DNA of 64,000 nt from Natronorubrum bangense (GCF_004799645.1 NZ_CP031306.1:558001-622000), one strand, 5' to 3'. Positions 34,701 through 43,112 are shown, counted from the stretch's first letter. Notes: a model not told the origin generated them from the sequence alone. Numbers and translations are program-made.

Positions 34701-35078
34701 TCACGCCGTTACCACCGTTTCGAAGTCGTCGACCACCTGCGACGGGTCGACGGTCGCCCCATCCGGATAGACTCGCTTGATGAGTCCCTGTTCGTTGACG
34801 AGGAAAATGTAGTTATAGTGGGGGAACATGTACTCGAGGTTGTCGTACTCGTCAACGTCCTGTTTCTCGAGTGGCAGTCCGAACTGTTCAGTGATGCTCG
34901 CTTTTGCATCCTCGTATCGGTTCGGACGGAGGAAGTGCCAGTTTCCAGCGTTGAGGTCGACGCCCTGTTGATCGGCGTCTGCTCGTAACACCTCATTCTG
35001 GGGATGATTGCGGAGACCAATTTCCGTATGATCCGTCGCTCGACATTGCCACGACGTTCGTTCGATTCCGGTCCACAA
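34701..35078 (-). pseudogene. SCO1/SenC-type copper chaperone, 5' end lost
   Basis: The C-terminal 90 residues (NEVLRADADQQGVDLNAGNW, QFGLPLEKQDVDEYDNLEYM, HYNYIFLVNEQGLIKRVYPD) are the end of a SCO thioredoxin-like protein, including the conserved His in the MFPHYNYIF region. The first 35 residues do not match the family, and the copper-binding CxxxC motif and export signal are missing. SCO proteins deliver copper to cytochrome oxidase or act in thiol redox. This is a 3' gene fragment, probably cut by rearrangement next to the IS-end hairpin at 34675. Confidence 0.7.
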
Positions 35079-35111
35079 TGTCTATCCGTATCATCCACAT
35101 AGAGTACCTGT

Positions 35112-35330
35112 ATGGATTCAAAGACCGCATCACGACGGTCGCTATTTGGCCTTGCAGGCGCGGCGAGTCTCTGCTGTCTAGCGCTTGCTCCTAGCGCTGT
35201 TGGGCTGGCAGGCGGTGGCGCCGCGGCTGGACTAGGCGCCGGTCTCGGACAGATCATCGTGACGATGCTAACACTGGGAGTCATCGGATTCGTCGTCCGC
35301 TGGCGGGCGGGCTGTTCGCCATGCGATTGA
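35112..35330 (+). CDS. Small two-helix membrane protein
   Basis: A 72-residue protein starting MDSKTASRRSLFGLAGAASL. It has two hydrophobic helices (residues 10-40 and 45-65) with CC in the first, a Gly/Ala-rich turn, and a C-terminal RWRAGCSPCD with two Cys. The Cys placement suggests metal or thiol chemistry in or near the membrane. Similar small proteins accompany SCO and metal-handling genes, and a SCO fragment lies next to it. The function is not known. Confidence 0.55.
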   Translation: MDSKTASRRSLFGLAGAASLCCLALAPSAVGLAGGGAAAGLGAGLGQIIVTMLTLGVIGFVVRWRAGCSPCD

Positions 35331-35387
35331 CATCCTCCACACGACTGAAGTCATGGGCTTTCTCCTCGGCGTTCTGTAATTCAAGCG
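35331..35387 (-). repeat. Solo right end of an IS200/IS605-type element
   Basis: On the minus strand it ends GACTTCAGTCGTGTGGAGGATGTCAA, nearly identical to 38897-38931, and the same ending GGAGGATGTCAA closes the element at 19432. The hairpin ACGACTGAAGTC-type stem is conserved. No transposase gene is attached. Confidence 0.6.
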
Positions 35388-35435
35388 ATCCGTTGTCGTC
35401 ACTCTTTAGCGTGCGTTTCGGGAAGGTCAACCAGC

Positions 35436-35774
35436 GTGTCTGCGGACTGGAAGTCGTCACTGAGTCGGTCGACTTCCTCGTCATCTTTTAACCGTCGTAA
35501 TCGGTGGTCTCCTCTTCTTGTCACTGTGACCCCTCCCGCGAGACGACGCATTGTTCGGGATGGCCTGCTCGTTCGAGAAAGAACAGCAAGAGTGCGAGAC
35601 CCCCAAGTTGGAGGTGCGTTCGAAGCCGACGCGGAACAGGCAAGGGCGTTCGACATCCGTGGGACACCGACGTTCGTCGTCTTCGACCCGGAAACAGAGG
35701 CGGCCGGGACGCTAGTTGGCGCCCAGCCACTAGAGTGGTTCACAGACGCACTCGAGCAGATACGAGAAGCGTAG
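35436..35774 (+). pseudogene. DsbA-like thioredoxin-fold protein, C-terminal fragment
   Basis: Only the last 55 residues are recognisable: VGGAFEADAEQARAFDIRGT, then PTFVVFDPETEAAG and LVGAQPLEWFTDALEQIREA. The cis-Pro turn (GTPTFVVF) and the final helix are typical of DsbA/FrnE-type dithiol oxidoreductases. The first half of the frame is unlike the family, and the CxxC active site is absent. It is trapped between IS remnants and cannot be functional. Confidence 0.55.
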
Positions 35775-35935
35775 CGAGAAGTTCAACCTCGCTTGCGACC
35801 GACTCGATACGCTCGAGACACAACTTCGTAGACACCGAGCGGGCTTCGAGGGAGGCGTCGTACAGCAGGCTCTCGTTGTCACTCTGGATGTTGAGTTGGA
35901 AGTTCAGCGTCTTGATGAGAGCCTGTGAGGCAATT
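35775..35935 (-). pseudogene. TnpB N-terminal remnant
   Basis: On the minus strand the frame reads QALIKTLNFQLNIQSDNESL, LYDASLEARSVSTKLCLERI, close to the opening of a group of haloarchaeal TnpBs (KTLxFQLxxQSDNESLLYDATLEARSV). Only about 50 codons remain. It belongs to a different TnpB lineage from the two full copies here. Confidence 0.5.
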
Positions 35936-36503
35936 ATTTGATACGAACGTCGATCAGAGTACCCATCTCGTGAGTCGGAGAACTATACTGAATATGAAAA
36001 TCCGACTCATACGAGCGTTTGTGACATTCTTCCGTCCTCTCGACGTTGACCGAAACTGTCGGAAGACCATCCCACGGCGGAAGGACTTCTTCCTCACGTC
36101 CTTCTTCAATCGCCTGTTCGACTTCCTCCATCGGGATTTCAGGCTCTGCGTCCCACCACTTCCTCGATGCGTTAATATCCACCATACATCGCTCTGGTGG
36201 GCCTTCTATCGGCTCTGTATACACGACGGAGGGGTCGATTCCAACCCGGTCGAGTTCTCCCATCTCAATTCCCGCAAAGCACATGAGAGTCATCCCATCG
36301 TCCTCGACTGAGGCGTGTTGTATCGTCGCGTTCAACGTCGCCTTCGGAAGTGTATCACTTTGATACGACCGGCCATTATACTTCTCAGTCGGAGAACTAA
36401 TCGCACCATCAAACCGAAGCACTACATCGCGTTTTTCAGCATTACAGAGAGTCCGAACGATTGAGGCCGTTCTCGGAGAATCCTCAGCTGTACTACTCAT
36501 CAT
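35934..36503 (-). CDS. Uncharacterised protein encoded after a DUF2080 protein
   Basis: A 189-residue acidic, soluble protein with two adjacent Met start codons. Mixed strands occur early (RDVVLRFDGAISSPTEKYNG), then TLMCFAGIEMGELDRVGIDP, a Trp pair (SRKWWDAEP), an acidic helix and a final beta segment. No catalytic motif or known family is evident. The start overlaps the stop of the short DUF2080 gene upstream, so the two form an operon. It may be the functional partner of that AbrB-like protein. Confidence 0.6.
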   Translation of the reverse strand: MMSSTAEDSPRTASIVRTLCNAEKRDVVLRFDGAISSPTEKYNGRSYQSDTLPKATLNATIQHASVEDDGMTLMCFAGIEMGELDRVGIDPSVVYTEPIEGPPERCMVDINASRKWWDAEPEIPMEEVEQAIEEGREEEVLPPWDGLPTVSVNVERTEECHKRSYESDFHIQYSSPTHEMGTLIDVRIK

Positions 36504-36651
36504 TCTCCTCCTCTGTGGGTTCTGAGATTCGGACGACTTTCACGTCGGCTCCACGCCAGCGTTTGGGAACGGTGACGTGGGCGCTGTTCCCGAACGGTTT
36601 GACCTCGCCATCGAGAACTTCCTCGCCGTCGATTTCAAAGCGATTTCCCAT
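36493..36651 (-). CDS. DUF2080 family AbrB-like small protein
   Basis: The 52-residue product starts at ATG 36651 and contains GEEVLDGEVKPFGNSAHVTV followed by PKRWRGADVKVVRISEPTE. This is the pattern of the haloarchaeal DUF2080, transposon-associated family, with a swapped-hairpin (AbrB/MazE-like) beta fold. Such proteins are usually DNA-binding and often antitoxin-like. Its stop overlaps the start of the 35934-36503 gene. AbrB-like function is inferred from the sequence pattern. Confidence 0.75.
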   Translation of the reverse strand: MGNRFEIDGEEVLDGEVKPFGNSAHVTVPKRWRGADVKVVRISEPTEEENDE

Positions 36652-36728
36652 ACTGTGTATATCCTTTAGATATACTTAGACGTATTGGTGACGTGTTATA
36701 TTTCAATATGTGTCTATACCAGACGAGT

Positions 36729-37349
36729 ATGGAGAACACGGTTACTACCATAGCAACAGGGCAGGCTGACACTCTTCCTGACAAGACACGGATCAAGTTA
36801 GAAATAATAGCGGAGGGTGATACTGCCGAAGCTGCGCGCCAAGCAGTAGCTGATCACGAAGCCACGCTTCGAGAGACGCTCCTCACGGAGACCTCACTGT
36901 CTCTGGAGCAAATTCGAGCTACTGGATTTGAAGTCCGACATCGGGAAGATCAATTTGATCCCAGTCAAACTGGCTCCGACTACCGAGCAGTCAAAGATGT
37001 CCAAGTGGACACTCAGCCCGGACACGTAGGAGATATTGTCGTGATTGCCACGGACGCAGGGGCTTCAGTCGCGAGTGTTGGTTTCTCGATTACAGACTCC
37101 ACTCGAGGCGACCTCGAAAAACAAGCGCTCGCGAATGCTATGGAGAAAGCCCGAGAACAGTCAGAAACGCTGGCTAGCGTCGAAGACGCTACTGTTGGAA
37201 CCGTTCTCAACGTGGAAACTCGAGAGCCCAGTGGAATGCAAACTATCGTCGATGATGCACTAGAAATCGGTTCTGATCACGACTTCCAACCCAGTCCAAT
37301 CAGCGTCTCCGGAGAGGTTGAAGTGACCTATGAATTAATTCAAAATTAA
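36729..37349 (+). CDS. SIMPL domain (DUF541) protein
   Basis: The 206-residue protein begins MENTVTTIATGQADTLPDKT. It has the usual SIMPL features: an opening strand for periodic-beta packing, a helix with DTAEAARQAVADHEATLRE, YRAVKDVQVDTQPGHVGDIV, and FSITDSTRGDLEKQALANAM. SIMPL proteins are secreted or membrane-linked in bacteria, but no signal peptide is seen here. The biological role is unknown. I chose the ATG at 36729 over the upstream ATG because the extension is unlike the family. Confidence 0.75.
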   Translation: MENTVTTIATGQADTLPDKTRIKLEIIAEGDTAEAARQAVADHEATLRETLLTETSLSLEQIRATGFEVRHREDQFDPSQTGSDYRAVKDVQVDTQPGHVGDIVVIATDAGASVASVGFSITDSTRGDLEKQALANAMEKAREQSETLASVEDATVGTVLNVETREPSGMQTIVDDALEIGSDHDFQPSPISVSGEVEVTYELIQN

Positions 37350-37448
37350 GTACTTTCTCTTTTCAGACCAGGACACAATCTCCGCCTGGATCCAACCCGG
37401 GGGTGTTATCAGCTATCTGCTCACCGCCTCCAGAGGCGTGCTCCCAAT

Positions 37449-37868
37449 TCAGTCAGTCGGTTCGCGGTCGGTGGCAGCGTAATACTCGACGTTGAGCTCA
37501 GCGACCTTCTCGAAGTCGCCGTCTCGAGCAAGTAGCGGCATATCGACGTTACGAGCGACACCTGCAATCAAGACGTCCATCATGTTGATCGGATCCTCGT
37601 TAGCCATGAGTTTAGCGTCGATCACCGCCGCCTCTCGAGCGGCTGTTTCTGTAAACTCCAGGGGGTTAATCCAGTCGAGTTGGTCGGCGAGATCAGCGAC
37701 GCCGTCACGTCCAGCTTGGCGGGCTCGATACTGATACACCTCGAATAGCACGATTGTCGGCGAGAACCAGGGTTGTGTCGGCCGATCTTCGATATATGAC
37801 CGGATATCGTCGTGGTGGTCGGTTTCGGGGTCAAGGAAGTCAACGAGGGCGCTACTGTCTAAGATCAC
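37449..37868 (-). CDS. vapC: VapC-type PIN-domain toxin
   Basis: A 139-residue PIN nuclease starting with GTG (MILDSSALVDFLDPETDHHD). The three acidic clusters are VILDSSALVDF (first Asp), FEVYQYRARQAGRDG (Glu) and MANEDPINMMDVLIAG plus LLARDGDFEK (C-terminal Asps). VapC toxins are ribonucleases that act on tRNA or rRNA. The start lies 17 bases inside the preceding antitoxin gene, the classic VapBC overlap. Size and all catalytic residues are normal, so it should be active. Confidence 0.85.
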   Translation of the reverse strand: MILDSSALVDFLDPETDHHDDIRSYIEDRPTQPWFSPTIVLFEVYQYRARQAGRDGVADLADQLDWINPLEFTETAAREAAVIDAKLMANEDPINMMDVLIAGVARNVDMPLLARDGDFEKVAELNVEYYAATDREPTD

Positions 37869-38073
37869 GGCGTCCTCTCGAGTCGCGGTCGAATCGATCG
37901 CGGAACTCGTCGCGTTTGTCACCGAGTCCAGGGTATTTCCCGGCGGCTTCCATCGGGTCTTTCTCACCCTGCGTCAATCGCATAACGACGTCACTAAAGC
38001 TCTCATTGTCCCGCTTGTGCCGTTTCAGGCGTTCGTACGCATCGTCTTTGATACTAATCGTTTTCGTCCCCAT
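37852..38073 (-). CDS. vapB: VapB-type antitoxin (DUF217-like)
   Basis: A 73-residue basic/acidic protein with MGTKTISIKDDAYERLKRHK at the start. SISIK-type strand and helix form a ribbon-helix-helix/AbrB-like DNA-binding part, followed by SFSDVVMRLTQGEKDPMEAA. I chose the ATG at 38073 because the longer frame runs into the operator palindrome. It overlaps the toxin gene by 17 bases and should neutralise and autoregulate it. Confidence 0.82.
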   Translation of the reverse strand: MGTKTISIKDDAYERLKRHKRDNESFSDVVMRLTQGEKDPMEAAGKYPGLGDKRDEFRDRFDRDSRGRRDLRQ

Positions 38074-38084
38074 GTACACGTACA
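38073..38084 (-). promoter_or_regulatory. Operator palindrome at the VapB start
   Basis: TGTACACGTACA is an inverted repeat (TGTAC/GTACA) that begins at the start codon. It lies where the antitoxin would repress its own leaderless transcript. Confidence 0.4.
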
Positions 38085-38210
38085 CATACACAGCATAGTG
38101 TGATAAGCATACTGCAGATCCACTCCAATGCAACTGACTGGCCGAGACAAGTTAGGGTGTTAGTTATACAACCAGGATGTTTATTGCGCATTGTTAGTGA
38201 CATATTTGAT

Positions 38211-38597
38211 ATGAAATCTCCTGAACGGACTTGTGCAGAAGATCATGAATATACGTATCCTATATACGTATTGACACAAGTCTGCCATTTGATCAAGTAT
38301 TCAACATCACTTTTCATTTATATTCTTGCACGTGTTGTTATCGGCTTTCTTGTGCGACTTCTTCCGCTCGCTGTCGTGGCCGTTGCAATGATCGTCTTTT
38401 TTATCGGGATTCTATTATTGGATCCAGTCCTTTCTCTCGCTGGATTTTCGGAGCAGGAAATCGCCGCAACGATGGGAATTACTGTTCTCGTCGGCATCTG
38501 GATCGTCGCAATCGCTCTCTATTTCCGGTTTCGTGATTCAGACGATGAGAGCGAAGACGAGGACGAGAACGAGACACCGGTTGGCTCGCTTCGGTGA
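38211..38597 (+). CDS. Two-helix membrane protein
   Basis: A 128-residue protein starting MKSPERTCAEDHEYTYPIYV. Two strong hydrophobic stretches (about residues 35-75 and 85-110) and a very acidic C-terminal tail (SDDESEDEDENE) are visible. The size and pattern resemble many unnamed haloarchaeal membrane proteins. No function can be assigned. The upstream 38100-38210 in the same frame is open but has no start context. Confidence 0.6.
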   Translation: MKSPERTCAEDHEYTYPIYVLTQVCHLIKYSTSLFIYILARVVIGFLVRLLPLAVVAVAMIVFFIGILLLDPVLSLAGFSEQEIAATMGITVLVGIWIVAIALYFRFRDSDDESEDEDENETPVGSLR

Positions 38598-38612
38598 TAG
38601 TGATCGAGGTCA

Positions 38613-38855
38613 CTAGTCGTCTTCGAGGGACTCGGCAACGAGCGCAGTTGGATCCGGGATATGATACTCTTCCATAAAGTTCGAGGGGTCGCGCTCGAAC
38701 TCCCTGACCCACTCATCGTACACTCGCTTCGATTCCTGTGCACTCTTTCGAATTCGCTGAAATTCGTCATCGTATTCTCTAATCCAGTGCTCGTGCCCCT
38801 GCTTCATTTCTCGCAGCGTCTGTACATCTCGCTGCAGATCGCGCTCTGATTTCAT
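38613..38855 (-). CDS. Small coiled-coil protein
   Basis: An 80-residue charged protein. Residues 1-60 (MKSERDLQRDVQTLREMKQG, EYDDEFQRIRKSAQESKRVY) form continuous helix with heptad-like spacing, ending in an acidic ALVAESLEDD. It has no recognised domain. It is encoded convergently with the 38211 membrane protein and close to the solo IS right end at 38897. Confidence 0.5.
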   Translation of the reverse strand: MKSERDLQRDVQTLREMKQGHEHWIREYDDEFQRIRKSAQESKRVYDEWVREFERDPSNFMEEYHIPDPTALVAESLEDD

Positions 38856-38896
38856 CGCATCCCCGGCTTCCCGTGCAATCTCCCGCTCGCGCTCGG

Positions 38897-38931
38897 GAAT
38901 CCCACGACTTCAGTCGTGTGGAGGATGTCAA
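38897..38931 (+). repeat. Solo right end of an IS200/IS605-type element
   Basis: GAATCCCACGACTTCAGTCG followed by TGTGGAGGATGTCAA. It is the mirror of 35331-35387 and carries the same hairpin. Confidence 0.6.
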
Positions 38932-40149
38932 TCATAGCCGGAAGGCAGCGCCCACTTATCAAAAGAATAGCATTTCTAGGTCACCGATACTGAATAGCGA
39001 CCAATTGTCGTCGAGGTCGTCCTCGAGTCCCTCAACGAATCCGCTTCTCGAGAAGAGGGCAAACCGTTCTTCTCGATCTCCTGGCCCCCATCGAACGTTT
39101 TCAGCTTTGTCCCGAAGGCTCTCGACGAGTGCGTATCCGACAGGATCAGCGGTCCACTTGCACTCGGCAAGCAGGATTCGATCGTCGTCGGGTGCAAGAC
39201 CAACGATGTCGACCTCTTCTTCGCCGTACCACCATCGCCCGACCGTGGAGTACGGGTCGAATTCACCGCGTCGAATCGCCTCCCAGACGGCCTCCTGACA
39301 GATGTCCTCGAACGTGGTTGCGACGTGGGTGGGAAGATCGGGCTCGATGGTACCATCGAAGACAATGGTTGGCGCTTCTTCGATACTAGAGCGGTTCGGC
39401 TCGACATATCGGAACCAGAAACGCAGGAACTCATCGGCAACACGATACTGAGACCGTTTGGACTTCTGACTGGACGCTGTGACTGGAACCTCGCGGTCAA
39501 TGAGTCGCAGTCGCCGGAGTGTCTGGAGGTACTTCGACAACGGTCCCGGATCGATTCCAGTTGCTCCTGAAATCTCGTTCGGTGTCGTATGACCCAGCGC
39601 AACCGCCTCGAGGATACTCATATACCGAGCGGGGTTTCGTAGCTCGGTCCGCAACAGAAACTCTGGCTCGTTGTAGAGGACAGCTGTCGATGAGAGGAGC
39701 TGCGTCTGGATGTTCTCGGCAAGCGTCCGGTCGTAGTCGAAGAGCGTGAGGTACATCGGCGTCCCCCCAGTAACCGAGTACGACCGAATCGCGTCTGTAA
39801 GATCGTACGTGATGACGTCCTGAGCCTGTTGAAACGAAAACGGCTGGAGATCGATCTGGCCCGTCCGACGACCGTACAACGGACTTTCGTGACCGAGTAC
39901 CTCTGACTCCATAGTACTCACACTCGAGCCACAGAGCACGAGCATGGAGTCGGTGTGTTGGAGCTGTTCGTCAACAAACGCCTGAATATACGATGGGAGA
40001 GAGTCGTTCTCCGCGATCAGATAGGGGAACTCGTCGATGACAACGACATGTCGTTCCGACGTGAGCTTGTCTCCGAGATATTCGAAGGCGTCATCCCAAC
40101 CGTCGATGCGTGGGACACGATCGTCGAAGGTGTCGGCGACTTGTTCAAC

Positions 40150-41605
40150 TAAGCGGTAGCGCGGAGTCCCCTTCCTCAAGCGCGAGCAAAGCGAGCGGTA
40201 GGGAGGGGAGGAGCGCGTTCGTATAGCTGGGAATTTTCGCCATCTGTAAATAACCTCAGAGCTACATTGAATATGTGGTAGACGACTACGTGCGTCGGAC
40301 GGCAATCACGCGCCTTTCGGTGACTGACGAGCAGCGCGACCTGCTTGAAGAGACGATCACCGAGTGGAAACGCGGGTGTCAACTCGCCACGGACATTGCG
40401 TGGGGCAAGTGCAACGCGAAAAGCGACGTACAGCCCCTCGCCTACGATACCGTGCGTGAACAAACCGACCTCGGGAGTCAGCACGCGATTCTCGCTACCC
40501 ACCAGGCTGCACAGGCCATCACCGGCTGTATCGAACGTCGCTCGAATGGGAAGGCGGCCAGAAAACCGACATTCACCGCGCCGACGGTGAAATACGATAC
40601 TCGAACTATGACGCTATTTGAGGACGAGACGGTGTCACTTGCCACCACGGAGAGCCGCGTCAGGTGTGACCTTGTCTTGCCCGACGCCGACGATGGCCAC
40701 CAACGGCAGTACCTCGATTCCGACGAGTGGAGTGTCACGGAAAGCACGCTCACTGCTCGTGACGGTGACTACGTTTTACACATCGGCTTCCGCCGCCACA
40801 AGACCGATACCGAGCGCAATACCGCCGAGGACGGAACGGTTCTCGGGGTTGACCTCGGTATCGAAAACCTTGCCGTCACCAGTACCGCCCGATTTATCAG
40901 CGGGCGGGAGCTAACCCACGACCTCCGTGAGTTCGAGAAGGTACGCGCCGGACTCCAACAGACTGGGACACGAAGCGCCCACCGGACGCTCGAACAGTCA
41001 AGTGGCCGCGAACTTCGCTACGTCCGTGACGTGCTTCACCGAGCGTCCAACGCCATCGTAGACGAAGCACTCCGGTACGACTGTGACGTGATCGCGTTCG
41101 AGGATTTGACTGACATCCGTGACCGAACGGGAGCGTCGTGGGGGCACAAATGGGCGTTCCGACTGCTGTACGAACAGGTGGAGTACAAAGCTGAATCTGT
41201 CGGCATCACGGTAAAGCAAGTGGGTTCGGCGTATACGTCAAAGCGGTGCGCCGAGTGTGGCTTCACGGCGAGTGAGAACCGTCCAACTCGCACTGATTTC
41301 TGCTGTCAGAAGTGTGGAGCCAAAGCAAACGCGGACTACAATGCGGCGAAGAACATTGGGATGCGGTACGTCCGTCGGGGCCAACAGTCGTCTCGGCGGA
41401 CGGGCGACAGTCAACTCGCCCTGAAGTCTGGAACGGTGACGTCCTCAGGTTTCGTAGAAACCTGATGGGTTGCACGAGAGCTTGCTCTCGTGAACGCCGA
41501 GTGGCGGATTTACCACCCACCCTGACGGGTTCGAGGCCGAGTTCACGGACAAGCCCCACCCTCAACGAGCGAACCCGTCAGGGTGAGCGAAGTAGGGTGG
41601 GGTAG
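40150..41605 (+). mobile_element. Second IS1341-type TnpB element, inserted in the ATPase gene
   Basis: About 1,453 bases with no TnpA. The left end (about 40160-40210) can fold CCTCAAGCGCGAGCAAAGCG-type hairpin structure, and the right end (41556-41605) is shared with the element at 2762. The in-frame restoration of the host gene fixes the boundaries to within a few bases. Confidence 0.8.
40290..41465 (+). CDS. tnpB: RNA-guided endonuclease TnpB, second copy
   Basis: A 391-residue TnpB. I prefer the GTG at 40290 (MRRTAITRLSVTDEQRD) over the GTG at 40275, because it aligns with the MRRTAPV start of the first copy. The RuvC Asp is in VLGVDLGIENLAV, the Glu in VIAFEDLTDIRDR and the last Asp in ANADYNAAKNIG. 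The zinc finger is CAECGF..CCQKCG. The protein is diverged from the first copy (about half the visible residues differ), but the RNA-encoding 3' ends are nearly identical. The frame is intact. Confidence 0.88.
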   Translation: MRRTAITRLSVTDEQRDLLEETITEWKRGCQLATDIAWGKCNAKSDVQPLAYDTVREQTDLGSQHAILATHQAAQAITGCIERRSNGKAARKPTFTAPTVKYDTRTMTLFEDETVSLATTESRVRCDLVLPDADDGHQRQYLDSDEWSVTESTLTARDGDYVLHIGFRRHKTDTERNTAEDGTVLGVDLGIENLAVTSTARFISGRELTHDLREFEKVRAGLQQTGTRSAHRTLEQSSGRELRYVRDVLHRASNAIVDEALRYDCDVIAFEDLTDIRDRTGASWGHKWAFRLLYEQVEYKAESVGITVKQVGSAYTSKRCAECGFTASENRPTRTDFCCQKCGAKANADYNAAKNIGMRYVRRGQQSSRRTGDSQLALKSGTVTSSGFVET

Positions 41606-41607
41606 TT
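41466..41607 (+). ncRNA. Predicted omega-RNA and right end of the second TnpB element
   Basis: Contains ACCCTCAACGAGCGAACC, a short loop and GGGTGAGCGAAGTAGGGT, then GGGGTAGTT, the same as near 2762-2813 in the first copy. The guide would begin with GACCGAACTTCTCACGCTGG, which belongs to the ATPase gene. Confidence 0.55.
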
Positions 41608-41975
41608 GACCGAACTTCTCACGCTGGCGGTGTTCGGCTTCCTGAGCTGCGAGGTAATATATGTGGGGACGGTCAGTACAGAATTCTTTGAGCAATTCCG
41701 TTTTCCCGACGCGGCGTCGCCCGTAGACGACGTAGAAATCGTGACCGGGCGAATTGAACGCAGTCTCGAGTGCAGCGAGTTCGTCATCCCGGTCGTAGAA
41801 GGTCATACTCTACATAATGATTCGTACGATAATGACTTGTGCGTTTCGGCGGATTGGAATCTGAAACCCCAGATTCAGTATGAAGAAGATATTGAAATTG
41901 TCGTCCAGAACAGTGTTAGCAGCGCTGATCTCGGCTGCACCTGAATGCGATTGCAGTTGAGTTCGGTCTGCTCGA

Positions 41976-42251
41976 TTAAAGCAAGCGATCACGATCCTCG
42001 AGGTCGTGCTCACGTCGGTCTGACGATGATGGTTTCGGTGACAATCGTGGTTGCCACCAAATACGCCCGCTCGTGCCGACGTTCTTCGTCTCGAGTTCAT
42101 TGTAGTCGACAAGGCGCTCGAGGCGCTCGTGGGAGCTCTCACGATCGAGACTAAGTCGATCTGCCACTTCGATCGTCGTCAACGGGGCTCCGGACTCCTC
42201 GAAAAGCGAGAGCGTCTTTCGGAGCGACTCACTCAACGAAGTGGCGGTCAC
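41976..42251 (-). pseudogene. HTH-regulator/sensor N-terminal fragment
   Basis: From GTG at 42251 the frame reads SLSESLRKTLSLFEESGAPL, TTIEVADRLSLDRESSHERL, ERLVDYNELETKNVGTSGRI. This helix-turn-helix module opens many haloarchaeal PAS/GAF sensor or bacterio-opsin-activator-like proteins. It ends after 91 codons with no sensor domain. It is probably a 5' fragment of a larger gene. Confidence 0.5.
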
Positions 42252-42282
42252 TGTTGTGATCAATCCCTCACAAGTTATAAGA

Positions 42283-42498
42283 TCACCGCTGGGGGGAAGG
42301 GGAGTTGAATGCTGGTTTCGGTGGCGAGCGGCGGTCGGCTTTCGAGGTGACGTGGTAACCGTCGTCGCCATGCCAATACCACTCGCTTGCGGTATTGGCA
42401 CAGTGTTTGAACTGCTCGACGGTCTCGTGGGGGAGTGCGTCGGCTCCACCGGGGGTGTCGAGTTTGATGACGGCGGTACTGATTTCTTTGAGGTGCAC
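42283..42498 (-). pseudogene. TnpB N-terminal remnant
   Basis: The frame MHLKEISTAVIKLDTPGGAD, ETVEQFKHCANTASEWYWHG, DDGYHVTSK is the opening helical region of a TnpB-like protein. It breaks off after about 60 codons. It represents a third TnpB lineage in the window. Confidence 0.5.
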
Positions 42499-42509
42499 GA
42501 ACGGCCGTT

Positions 42510-43079
42510 ATGGCCGAGTTCGATCCCAATCACGACGACTCGGACCTGCCGGACCTCGCAGACCGTGACGACATCGTCTGGTTTCTCGAGCAGAATGACA
42601 TCCCACTGCCGGACAGACTAACGGTTGAGAAGATCAAGTCTCGAGGCAGTTGGTGGGCAATCAACGAGGAATCGTTCAGTTTCCGGATTGAGCGCCACCC
42701 GTCAGGCTCGTTCTTCGCGACGTCGCCAGGTGGGAGAGGGATGCCGACGCCTGCACGGTGGCACGTCCGCAAGCAGTACACCTACGACCACACGACCGGC
42801 GAATGGGACGTGAGAGAACAGATGCGGGAGTTCCACTTCGATCCCGGGTTGCTCGTCGACGCAGAGTTCGAACGATTGCCGAAAAAAGAGATATGGGATA
42901 AGGCGATCGCTCGAGCGGAGGACGCTGATGATCCCGAGGACGTACTCAACGAGCAACTGGCTGCTACAGAAGACATGTATCGGAGTGCGTTTACCACCGT
43001 GCCTGAGGAGCACCTAGACGAGATGCTGGCAGTCCTTGAACGCGAGTTCCGGCGGCGTGCAGGCATAGACTTAGACTGA
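42510..43079 (+). CDS. Uncharacterised acidic protein
   Basis: A 189-residue soluble protein with a charged N-terminus (MAEFDPNHDDSDLPDLADRD), a central beta-rich part (SRGSWWAINEESFSFRIERH, ARWHVRKQYTYDHTTGEWDV) and a helical C-terminal half ending in EFRRRAGIDLD. The paired Trp and Arg residues in the middle could bind nucleic acid, but no family is recognised. It stands alone between IS remnants. Confidence 0.6.
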   Translation: MAEFDPNHDDSDLPDLADRDDIVWFLEQNDIPLPDRLTVEKIKSRGSWWAINEESFSFRIERHPSGSFFATSPGGRGMPTPARWHVRKQYTYDHTTGEWDVREQMREFHFDPGLLVDAEFERLPKKEIWDKAIARAEDADDPEDVLNEQLAATEDMYRSAFTTVPEEHLDEMLAVLEREFRRRAGIDLD

Positions 43080-43112
43080 TAGATAGTGCGAGCGCATACC
43101 CGCGTCTTCAGG

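Larger units (their letters stand above)
38959..41806 (-). pseudogene. AAA ATPase (DUF234-type) interrupted by a TnpB element
   Basis: The N-terminal fragment starts at 41806 with MTFYDRDDELAALETAFNSP and the Walker A YGRRRVGKTELLKEF, and is open to about 41603. The C-terminal part resumes at 40149 with VEQVADTFDDRVPRIDGWDD, Walker B HVVVIDEFPYLI, an ATPase lid and a DUF234-type nuclease-like C-terminus (WWYGEEEVDIVGLAPDDDRI, LLAECKWT). Deleting 40150-41602 joins them in frame as FGQL-VEQVADT, about 450 residues. The ECKW residues look like a PD-(D/E)xK motif. The gene was intact before the element entered. Confidence 0.85.
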
